A DNA stretch of 20,237 nucleotides from Clostridia bacterium (lineage in GTDB: Bacteria > UBA6262 > WVXT01), in contig DAOVHK010000012.1 of NCBI GenBank assembly GCA_030671905.1, forward strand, positions 1 to 20,237, written 5' to 3'. The translations under genes were made by a program, and so were the position numbers. Below the pieces are notes generated by a model. That model made no database searches and had not been told where the DNA came from. It saw nothing but the letters and a program-made list of their open reading frames with translations. Positions 13,519 through 19,228 of the stretch are shown in pieces. Within the stretch, counting starts at the first letter, position 1; the number at the start of each line of letters is the position of its first letter.

Positions 13519-14361
13519 TTATTTAATTGAGAACATTTTTTCTGCTCTTGCCTGTCTTCTTCCTTTGTAACTAATCCTTGCTTCTGCGGTATACTTCCCT
13601 TTGCCCTTTTTCCTTGGGTTGGACCAGGTCCCCTGGAAATCCCTTACACCATCTGGAAACACTGTGCCAGTCCCTATTTCCAAAGGTATTCGGTCAATAA
13701 TCCTGCCCTTATCGTTTTTGATAACCACGCTTCCCTTTGCTCTTATATGGACATTACCCATATTTTTGAGAGAAATTATGAAATCGACCGGCTGAATTAA
13801 GGTTTTTCCTTGCCGACGTTTCCGGGGGCTTACAGGAGCCTTTTCTACTTTTATTTGGGAAATCTTTGCTTCTCTCTTGAGCGTGCGGGGAATACTCACC
13901 ATCACGATGGTTCCCAGCCTGGCACCTAACATTACATTGCCTCTCTTCTTCCTACCTGAGGAGAGTGACTCAAAAAGTATGACCGCATATCTCCCTCCTT
14001 TTACTCCTCGGGGCACTTTAATTCTTGCGCCAATCGCCTTTTTACTTCCCGGCTCCAATGTGAACTTGTCCTCGGTAAGCTCAATCCATTTGGCACAAGA
14101 ATAAGCACTAACTCCCGGGTCTAAGATGAGCGGGGTACCATCGGGGTTTAACTTCAGGTCACAAGTATAACCCTGGATATTAACTGGTCTATTTCCCAGG
14201 TTGGAAACTACCAATTTAAATGAACGAAGTCCACCGGCGGGAATAGAAGTTTCCACCAAAGGAGGGGTAACGGTTATTGAAATTTGAGAAAGAACTAAAT
14301 TAGGAAAAACTATTAAAAAGATAGGAACGAGCATGAATAAACGTAGTTTTCCATTTCCCAT
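13519..14361 (-). CDS. Secreted single-module DUF916/PapD-like Ig-fold protein
   Basis: A signal peptide is followed by one copy of the two-part Ig-like module found twice in the gene at 10942. Visible marks are the TPPLVETSIPAGG start, SNLGNRP, the SC-AKWI motif, GGRYAVILFE, then LKNMGNVHIRAKG and GKYTAEARISYKG. There is no C-terminal membrane helix, unlike Gram-positive DUF916 proteins. The likely role is a periplasmic chaperone or scaffold for the two small secreted proteins encoded just before it. The start is uncertain. ATG 14359-14361 gives 280 residues and has a modest AAAGAAG; TTG 14377-14379 gives 286 residues and overlaps the previous stop codon (TTGA) but has no Shine-Dalgarno sequence. 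Confidence 0.78.
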   Translation of the reverse strand: MGNGKLRLFMLVPIFLIVFPNLVLSQISITVTPPLVETSIPAGGLRSFKLVVSNLGNRPVNIQGYTCDLKLNPDGTPLILDPGVSAYSCAKWIELTEDKFTLEPGSKKAIGARIKVPRGVKGGRYAVILFESLSSGRKKRGNVMLGARLGTIVMVSIPRTLKREAKISQIKVEKAPVSPRKRRQGKTLIQPVDFIISLKNMGNVHIRAKGSVVIKNDKGRIIDRIPLEIGTGTVFPDGVRDFQGTWSNPRKKGKGKYTAEARISYKGRRQARAEKMFSIK

Positions 14362-14375
14362 TTTCTTCTTTAAAA

Positions 14376-14894
14376 TCAAGGAGTTGCCAAATATGTATAA
14401 TTTATTTGACCGGTATACATTCCTGCCTTATCTTCCCAGGTTGTCTTTAACCTAAACTCCGATGTGGTTTCTTTGTGGTCTGTAGCGGATCCTGTGAGCA
14501 CAACTTTCTCTCCGGACATTGCCTCGAATCCTGCGCCACCACCTTTATCAATGTTTGGTGTATGTGGATTCTTCATAAATATTCGGTTGGAAGGAATAGT
14601 CCCCCCATCTCCTTCCAAAGGAGTGGCTGAACATTTCACTGTCCAGTTACGACTGTTCGAGCCGACAGTTACAACCACAGGCTGGTCAGCATCGTAGACG
14701 CCAGGCGCTCCCTTACAATTGAAGACAATTGCATCAGTAGACAAAGTTATATTTATACAGGGCTCAATAATTGCGGTTACTTGAAGAGTCGGACCAGGAT
14801 GAAAAGTATCCCCACAAACCAGTTTATTAGTAAGAAAAATATTAATGCTAAGGATGAGAAGGAAAAGAGATAAATAAACAATATTTTTTTTCAT
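14376..14894 (-). CDS. Small secreted subunit-like protein (WxL-like layout), copy B
   Basis: A signal peptide with a KK start (about 1-27) precedes a beta-rich domain of about 145 residues. It is clearly paralogous to the preceding gene: NWTVKC here against DWSIHC, IDKGGGAGFEAM against VDKGAGLGYESM, FRLKTTWEDKAGMYTGQI against FRLLTTWKDKPGTYVGQI, and matching ends (YLATP, YLTNP). Mature cysteines are C46, C60 and C88, so this copy could form a disulfide. The tryptophan motif followed by a final Y-x(6)-Y block recalls WxL domains, though this is a resemblance of pattern, not a database match. It follows copy A by 15 bases and abuts the Ig-fold gene. Confidence 0.75.
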   Translation of the reverse strand: MKKNIVYLSLFLLILSINIFLTNKLVCGDTFHPGPTLQVTAIIEPCINITLSTDAIVFNCKGAPGVYDADQPVVVTVGSNSRNWTVKCSATPLEGDGGTIPSNRIFMKNPHTPNIDKGGGAGFEAMSGEKVVLTGSATDHKETTSEFRLKTTWEDKAGMYTGQINYTYLATP

Positions 14895-14909
14895 TTCTTT
14901 ATTCTCTTT

Positions 14910-15392
14910 TTAAGGGTTGGTAAGATAAGTAAATCTAATTTGTCCTACGTAAGTTCCTGGTTTATCTTTCCAGGTAGTCAATAGTCTGAATTTTAGGCTA
15001 CTTGCCTTAATTGCCGCTGCACCGGTCAGGGAGCCTTTAGCTACTAACCTTGGCTGGTCCATACTTTCATAACCCAGACCAGCTCCTTTATCAACGGCGG
15101 GGTCAGTATATGGAGTATTTATGAACAGGCGTTCAAAAGGAATTCTATTTGTTCTTCCCGAAAGAGTAAGAGGTGAAATCACTTCACAATGAATGGACCA
15201 GTCTTTAGAGTCTGCGCGAACTGTCACATCCACTGGTTGAGAATCAAAAGTTCCCGGTGAGGTATCAGCGTGAAAGGAAATTGAATCGGGAGATAAGATG
15301 ATGTTAATGAGAGGCTCTGGGTTTGCATAGACAAAGTTACTATTTCCGAAGAAGAGCAAAAACGAAATGAGAATTGAAACGAGAAAAACCAA
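14910..15392 (-). CDS. Small secreted subunit-like protein (WxL-like layout), copy A
   Basis: This is the first gene after the locus promoter. The 160-residue product has a hydrophobic signal segment (1-23, ending VYA) and a beta-rich domain with DWSIHC (W65, C69), DKGAGLGYESM (101-111) and a closing TTW/FTYLTNP block (139-160). The only visible start is TTG 15390-15392, preceded by AAGGCGG at eight bases. That start leaves the signal peptide without its usual positive charge, while the untranslated codons just before it would read KKAVTE. The real start may therefore be an unusual codon upstream. No ATG or GTG is available in frame after the preceding stop. Confidence 0.7.
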   Translation of the reverse strand: MVFLVSILISFLLFFGNSNFVYANPEPLINIILSPDSISFHADTSPGTFDSQPVDVTVRADSKDWSIHCEVISPLTLSGRTNRIPFERLFINTPYTDPAVDKGAGLGYESMDQPRLVAKGSLTGAAAIKASSLKFRLLTTWKDKPGTYVGQIRFTYLTNP

Positions 15393-15420
15393 TTCAGTAA
15401 CCGCCTTTTTTGAGGTGTGA

Positions 15421-15433
15421 GCTTAACTTAAGC
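15421..15433. promoter_or_regulatory. Palindrome in the leader of the surface locus
   Basis: GCTTAA (15421-15426) and TTAAGC (15428-15433) form a perfect palindrome around one base, about 30 bases before the first start codon. It could be a regulator site; no regulator is identified. Confidence 0.35.
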
Positions 15434-15436
15434 CCT

Positions 15437-15496
15437 GGGGATAGGCTATATTATGCGAGGATAGGTTGCTTTGAACGAAAATAGGCTATATTGGAC
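15437..15496. repeat. Three tandem 20-bp repeats between promoter and first gene of the surface locus
   Basis: Units begin at 15437, 15457 and 15477 with exact 20-bp spacing and share GRRRATAGG followed by a T-rich end. Units 1 and 3 share twelve identical bases (ATAGGCTATATT at 15441 and 15481), and unit 2 keeps ATAGG at 15461. The spacing is close to two helical turns, so bound proteins would lie on the same face of the DNA. The units are on the downstream side of the predicted start site. Confidence 0.7.
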
Positions 15497-15531
15497 AAAA
15501 TACTACTATCGGCAACTAATAAGTAGATGTT

Positions 15532-15560
15532 ATAGTATATAAAATACCCTTTTTTGTCAA
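15532..15560 (-). promoter_or_regulatory. Promoter of the surface locus
   Basis: TTGACA (15555-15560, perfect) and TACTAT (15532-15537, four of six) are separated by 17 bases on the minus strand. The start site would be near 15525, giving a leader of about 130 bases that contains the three 20-bp repeats and a palindrome. No other clear promoter lies between it and the secretin gene. Confidence 0.65.
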
Positions 15561-15699
15561 GTAAATATTTCCAACCAAGTTTCAAGCGATCAGTAAGCTT
15601 CTTCATTGTGATTTGAAGATTATTCAGTATTTCACCCCTTTTTCCTCACTGCAAAAATTTTTATCACAAGTCCGCCAAAAACCCATAAGTGCCCATTAT
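15561..15699. other. AT-rich spacer between the apt terminator and the surface-locus promoter
   Basis: Together with the neighbouring elements this fills the 397-base gap between apt and the first surface gene. I see no coding frame, RNA gene or strong repeat in this part. Confidence 0.5.
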
Positions 15700-15746
15700 A
15701 AAATAAAAAATCCCAAATCGCTTCGATTTTTTAAGCAGATTCGGGA
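15700..15746 (-). terminator. Intrinsic terminator after apt
   Basis: On the minus strand, TCCCGAATC pairs with GATTTGGGA (nine positions, one wobble). One bulged base and an inner GCTT/AAGC pairing follow, with a nine-base loop. The hairpin is followed directly by TTTTTTATTT. It lies 43 bases after the apt stop codon and closes the pcm-nlpD-sigma-apt unit. Confidence 0.85.
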
Positions 15747-15789
15747 CTTTCGTCTATCTTTTTTAAGGTTGTTTTTTTGCGTTTTGGCC

Positions 15790-16305
15790 TTAATATTTTA
15801 TTATGGAAAGTACCTCGTATCCTTTTAGTTTCTCGATGCCCTTCAAGTCAGTTAGCTCTATCAAGAAGCAAATACCCATAATCTTTCCCTTCAATTTCTC
15901 TACCAGGTCAATTGTGGCTTTAGCTGTGCCGCCTGTGGCCAGGAGGTCGTCGACAATTAAGATATTAGCGCCTGGCTGGAAAGCGTCAGCATGCATCTGT
16001 AAGGTATCGGTTCCATACTCGAGCTCATAGGTTGTCTCCACAGTCTTATAGGGCAATTTGCCTTTCTTGCGCACAGGGATAAGACCCGCGTTTAATTTAT
16101 AGGCTAATGGGGCGGCAACAATGAAGCCGCGCGATTCCACAGCTACAATCTGGTCAATCTTTTTTCCTTCATAATGCTCGGCCAAAGTATCGATTGCCCG
16201 GCGAAACTGGGAACCGTTCTGGAGGAGTGTGGTAATGTCTCTAAAAAGGATTCCCTTCTTGGGAAAATCCGGAATACTACGAATTAGTTCCTTGAGCTGT
16301 TCCAT
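15790..16305 (-). CDS. apt: Adenine phosphoribosyltransferase
   Basis: The 171-residue cytoplasmic enzyme converts adenine and PRPP to AMP in purine salvage. The PRPP-binding signature ILIVDDLLATGGTA lies at 115-128, with the Apt-typical FPKKGILFRDIT (14-25) and VAVESRGFIVAAPLA (54-68) near the N terminus and PVRKKGKLP in the flexible loop region. Length and motif order match the family. AGGAG lies eight bases before the ATG, and the gene begins 11 bases after the sigma factor stop codon, so the two are co-transcribed. A strong terminator follows, making it the last gene of the unit. Confidence 0.95.
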   Translation of the reverse strand: MEQLKELIRSIPDFPKKGILFRDITTLLQNGSQFRRAIDTLAEHYEGKKIDQIVAVESRGFIVAAPLAYKLNAGLIPVRKKGKLPYKTVETTYELEYGTDTLQMHADAFQPGANILIVDDLLATGGTAKATIDLVEKLKGKIMGICFLIELTDLKGIEKLKGYEVLSIIKY

Positions 16306-16316
16306 CTTAAATTCTC

Positions 16317-17156
16317 CTATTCTAATCCATGAAGCTGCATTCTAAGAACAATCTTTTTTAATCTCTCTATTGCCCTCTTTTCTATTTGTCTTATTCTCTC
16401 TCGAGAGAGATCCATTTTCTCACCAACTTCCCTGAGGTTGTATCCTTTCCCGTCAACCATTCCGTAGCGCAATTTAATGACTTTTAATTCCTGAGGGGTT
16501 AGCTTTTTCAAGATTTGTGCCAACTCTTCATGAGACTTAATCAAATCTACAACATGGTCTGGTGATCCCTTTTCTTCCTCTCGAATCAGGTCTTTCAGGA
16601 AAATGTCGAATTTATCTCCCAGAGGACTATCCAGAGAACCGACCCTTTCAAAGACCTTGATTTCCTGCATAAACTTCCGGGTCTTCTTTATGGAAAAGCG
16701 CAGTTTCTTTGCTAATTCTGCCGTAGTTGGTTGTCTCGCTAACTCTTCGCGCATCCTTTCAGAAACATTAATGAGTTTCTTTATTGCCTCATAGGCGTAA
16801 AGTGGAATGTGGATGGTCTTAGTCTGGCTCAAGATTGCCCGCTGAATATACTGTCTAATCCACCAGAAAGCGTAAGTGGAAAAGTTATAACCCATTTTGG
16901 GGTCATATTTATCAATCGCTTTTATAAGGCCTACATTCCCCTCCTCGATTAAATCCAAAAAGTCGAGACCATAGCAAGAATATCGTTTGGCAATGCTAAT
17001 AACTAACCTTAAGTTCCCCTCAATCATTCGCTTTTTTGCTTTGCTATCTCCCTTACTTATTTTGGGAAACAGTTCCACCATCTCTTGTTCAGTAACTTGA
17101 GGAATTGTTCGCAGCTCTTGCATATATAGTTTTACTGAATCCAAATTTTGCGCCAT
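16317..17156 (-). CDS. RpoS/RpoD-type sigma-70 family factor (alternative sigma)
   Basis: The 279-residue protein contains region 1.2 (DSVKLYMQELRTIP, 6-19), region 2 with NLRLVISIAKRY, GLDFLDLIEEGNVGLIKAIDKYD and the melting and -10 reading segment FSTYAFWWIRQYIQRAI, region 3 with a long basic helix, and region 4 ending in LREVGEKMDLSRERIRQIEKRA, the -35-binding helix-turn-helix. There is no region 1.1 and the protein is shorter than a housekeeping factor. This, with IHIPLY instead of the usual IRIPVH, points to a group 2 sigma such as RpoS. It follows the nlpD-like gene by 31 bases, the order seen in proteobacteria. The ribosome binding site is weak. A promoter within the upstream gene may add independent control. 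Confidence 0.88.
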   Translation of the reverse strand: MAQNLDSVKLYMQELRTIPQVTEQEMVELFPKISKGDSKAKKRMIEGNLRLVISIAKRYSCYGLDFLDLIEEGNVGLIKAIDKYDPKMGYNFSTYAFWWIRQYIQRAILSQTKTIHIPLYAYEAIKKLINVSERMREELARQPTTAELAKKLRFSIKKTRKFMQEIKVFERVGSLDSPLGDKFDIFLKDLIREEEKGSPDHVVDLIKSHEELAQILKKLTPQELKVIKLRYGMVDGKGYNLREVGEKMDLSRERIRQIEKRAIERLKKIVLRMQLHGLE

Positions 17157-17187
17157 TTTTGTCTATTTCCAGGATAAAGTTTGCTTC

Positions 17188-17895
17188 TTAAGGCAAATAG
17201 AACACAGGATTAACCGCTTTACCCCTCTCCCTTATTTCAAAATGCACGTGGGGTACATCTGCCCAACCAGTTGCTCCCACTTGAGCGATCGCCTGTCCCT
17301 TCTTTACCCTTTCCCCCTCTCTGACTAAATTTATGCGATTATGAGCATAAACGCTTGAATAGTCCTCATTATGCTTAATTATGACCATATTTCCATATCC
17401 CCGGAGTTTATTATTACTATAAGTTACAATACCGTCGTAAATAGCTATTATAGGCGCTCCTTCCCTGCCTTCGATGTCCACGCCCTGGTGGCGCTTACCA
17501 CTCTGTTTCCCAAATCCCACCAATATCTTTCCTTTTAAGGGCCAGGAGAAATCGATGAGTTCAGGTGGCGGTTTTGCTCTTGCTTTTTTTCGTGAACGTG
17601 GAGAAGTCGACCTGCCAGAATAGGCTAAAGTGTCCTTTCTCTCTTTAGCGCCAGGGACAAAGACTAATTGGCCTGTTTTAATTCTGGTAGCATCAGCTAA
17701 ATGGTTTATCCTTGCTAACCTATCTAAGTCGACCTCATAGACCCGGGAAATTCTCCATAGAGTCTCACCCTTCTGCACTCTATGGTAAATTCCTGATGGG
17801 AAAAAAGCACACCCAGACAGCAGAATTATAAGAAAGAACTTTAAAAAAACAAATTTCCTAAGTTTATTATACGTAAAATTTAGCCTCACTGTCAA
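17188..17895 (-). CDS. nlpD: NlpD-like lipoprotein with LysM and M23 peptidase domains
   Basis: A lipoprotein signal ends in LSGC, with the lipidated cysteine at residue 29 from TTG 17895. A LysM peptidoglycan-binding domain follows (about 37-82, YHRVQKGETLWRIS), then a basic proline-rich linker and an M23/LytM domain (about 118-235). The zinc motif is intact (RHQGVD with H136 and D140, YAH with H185, HVHFE with H216/H218), so it may be an active endopeptidase, unlike E. coli NlpD, which activates amidases. It acts on peptidoglycan at the outer membrane during division or remodelling. I choose TTG 17893-17895 because GGAGG (17904-17908) lies eight bases upstream; TTG 17901 is too close to it and GTG 17889 too far. 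A consensus promoter overlaps the first codons. Confidence 0.88.
   Translation of the reverse strand: MTVRLNFTYNKLRKFVFLKFFLIILLSGCAFFPSGIYHRVQKGETLWRISRVYEVDLDRLARINHLADATRIKTGQLVFVPGAKERKDTLAYSGRSTSPRSRKKARAKPPPELIDFSWPLKGKILVGFGKQSGKRHQGVDIEGREGAPIIAIYDGIVTYSNNKLRGYGNMVIIKHNEDYSSVYAHNRINLVREGERVKKGQAIAQVGATGWADVPHVHFEIRERGKAVNPVFYLP
17866..17895 (-). promoter_or_regulatory. Consensus promoter inside the start of the nlpD-like gene
   Basis: A perfect TTGACA (17890-17895) and a perfect TATAAT (17866-17871) are separated by 18 bases on the minus strand. Transcription would start near 17859, inside the coding region and past any usable nlpD start codon, so it would serve the sigma factor and apt. 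In E. coli the main rpoS promoter also lies within nlpD. Confidence 0.65.
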
Positions 17896-17903
17896 GACCA
17901 AAG

Positions 17904-17908
17904 CCTCC
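17904..17908 (-). promoter_or_regulatory. Ribosome binding site deciding the nlpD start
   Basis: On the minus strand this is GGAGG, eight bases before TTG 17895 and only three bases after the CCA end of tRNA-Pro. Processing of the tRNA 3' end would leave an mRNA whose 5' end is almost at the Shine-Dalgarno sequence. Confidence 0.6.
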
Positions 17909-17911
17909 AGA

Positions 17912-17990
17912 TGGTCGGGGCGAGCCGATTCGAACGGCCGACCTCACGGTCCCGAACCGTGCGCTCTAGACCAGGCTGAGCTACGCCCCG
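17912..17990 (-). tRNA. tRNA-Pro (anticodon CGG)
   Basis: A complete cloverleaf reads on the minus strand. The acceptor is CGGGGCG paired with CGCCCCG, followed by an A discriminator and an encoded CCA (17912-17914). The D-arm is GCTC/GAGC, the anticodon stem CACGG/CCGTG with loop TTCGGGA (anticodon at 17952-17954), and the T-arm GGCCG/CGGCT with loop TTCGAAT. It reads proline CCG codons. No promoter is seen directly upstream, so it is probably transcribed with the pcm unit. Confidence 0.95.
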
Positions 17991-18008
17991 TCCTTTTTTT
18001 TGTCCTCT

Positions 18009-18073
18009 CTTATCCCTTCTCCCCCCTGGGAAAAGGTCCTTATCCCCTCCTCTCCCCTTGGGGGTGAGGGGGA
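18009..18073. repeat. Tandem imperfect C-rich/G-rich repeat between tRNA-Pro and the COG2426 gene
   Basis: Two units start with CTTATCCC (18009 and 18039). Each runs through a C-rich tract into a G-rich end (CCCCCCTGGG in the first, CCCCTTGGGG then GTGAGGGGG in the second), so each can fold on itself. It looks like a dispersed intergenic palindrome rather than a terminator, since no T-run follows. Confidence 0.45.
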
Positions 18074-18076
18074 TTA

Positions 18077-18568
18077 CTAGAATATCTTAATTACACCAAG
18101 ACTGACAAGAGTAACAATTACTCCAGCTATCAACACACCATTAGCTATAGAAAACGCTGCCCACCTTCTTCTGATGCCGAAAAGAAACGCTGCCACGCAT
18201 CCAGTCCACGCTCCGGTCACTGGCAGAGGAATGGCCACAAAAAAGATAAGACCAATAGCTCCATACTTTTCTACAAGCTTACTTCTCCTCTTGGTGCGAG
18301 CAAATAGCCAGCTGAAAAATTTCTCAGCCCAGTTAAATCTCATGCTCAGCCATTTGGATACAGATTCCAGAAAAAGAAGGAGCGGTATTACTGGAATTAG
18401 ATTTCCAATTATAGATAAAAAAAATGCCTTTTCAACAGGGAAATGAAAAACCCCCAAAGCCAAGGGAATCGACCCACGAAGCTCGGAAACAGGCATAGCA
18501 GCCACAAGAACTGTCACCAGCTCTGGAGGGAATAGTCGAGTCAAAAATTTAATTATTTCCTGAACCAT
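18077..18568 (-). CDS. COG2426 / small multi-drug export family membrane protein, copy 2
   Basis: The 163-residue protein has about four to five membrane helices and the family pattern: PVSELRGSIPLALGVF near the N terminus (a re-entrant-like segment), a basic cytoplasmic middle (ARTKRRSKLVEKYG) and the conserved FVAIPLPVTGAWTGCVAAFLFG. The family name (PF06695) reflects weak early evidence and transport activity is not established. The ATG begins two bases after the pcm stop codon with AAGGA about ten bases upstream, so it is in the same operon. A second, diverged family member lies on the other side of pcm. Confidence 0.82.
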   Translation of the reverse strand: MVQEIIKFLTRLFPPELVTVLVAAMPVSELRGSIPLALGVFHFPVEKAFFLSIIGNLIPVIPLLLFLESVSKWLSMRFNWAEKFFSWLFARTKRRSKLVEKYGAIGLIFFVAIPLPVTGAWTGCVAAFLFGIRRRWAAFSIANGVLIAGVIVTLVSLGVIKIF

Positions 18569-18570
18569 TG

Positions 18571-19221
18571 TTAGTCAGTATCCTTATAGCCATATTCTCC
18601 GATTAAAGGAACGAACACACAGCCGCAAACAGACTTTCTTATCATCTTACCTTTTCTCTTCTCGATTAGGACTAAATCCTGTGACCACCTTCCCCCTATG
18701 GGAATTACAAGTTTACCCATTTCGTCTAACTGTATAAATAGCGGTTGAGGGACATCAGGAGCGCTGGCAGTAACAATAATTTTCTGGTAAGGTGAGAATT
18801 CTTTCCAGCCTTTTGTGCCATCACCAACGATAACCTTCACATTCTGGTAGTTTAACTCTTTGAATATTTTTTCCGCCCTTTCGGCTAACAATTTATGCCT
18901 TTCTGTTGTATATACTTCCTTTCCCAGTTCAGCGAGAATTGCTGCTTGATAGCCAGAGCCAGTACCGATTTCCAGAACTTTATCTTCCCCTGATAGATCG
19001 AGTAGATTTGTCATCAGGGCAACGATATAAGGCTGTGAAATAGTCTGCCCCTCTCCTATGGGAAGAGGGTGGTCGTTGTAGGAGTGGCTCTGAAACTGTT
19101 CTGGAACAAAGAGATGGCGAGGAACTTTTCTGAATGCTTCAATTACCCTGGGAGTGACTACTCCTCGACGCATTATCTGTTGAGTAACCATCTCTTCCTG
19201 TAAACTTTTGAAATCTATCAC
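18571..19221 (-). CDS. pcm: Protein-L-isoaspartate O-methyltransferase
   Basis: The enzyme methylates damaged L-isoaspartyl residues with S-adenosylmethionine, starting protein repair in the cytoplasm. The family marks are all present: VPRHLFVPEQF, the substrate-side HPLPIGEGQTISQPYIVALM and the SAM-binding VLEIGTGSGYQAAILAEL, with later VGDGTKGW and LVIPIGG. I place the start at GTG 19219-19221, preceded by GAGGG; this gives 216 residues. TTG 19236 would add five residues but has no ribosome binding site and overlaps the upstream gene. In proteobacteria pcm sits beside nlpD and rpoS; here one small membrane gene and a tRNA lie between. Confidence 0.94.
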   Translation of the reverse strand: MIDFKSLQEEMVTQQIMRRGVVTPRVIEAFRKVPRHLFVPEQFQSHSYNDHPLPIGEGQTISQPYIVALMTNLLDLSGEDKVLEIGTGSGYQAAILAELGKEVYTTERHKLLAERAEKIFKELNYQNVKVIVGDGTKGWKEFSPYQKIIVTASAPDVPQPLFIQLDEMGKLVIPIGGRWSQDLVLIEKRKGKMIRKSVCGCVFVPLIGEYGYKDTD

Positions 19222-19228
19222 GTTCCCT

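Noticed and set aside
9056..15392. Surface locus as a classical chaperone-usher or type IV pilus operon
   Set aside because: No usher barrel, prepilin with a type III signal, PilB/PilT ATPase or inner-membrane platform gene is present in the window.
15437..15496. Three short repeats as a CRISPR remnant
   Set aside because: The 20-bp units are directly adjacent with no unique spacers, are degenerate, and no cas-like gene is present.
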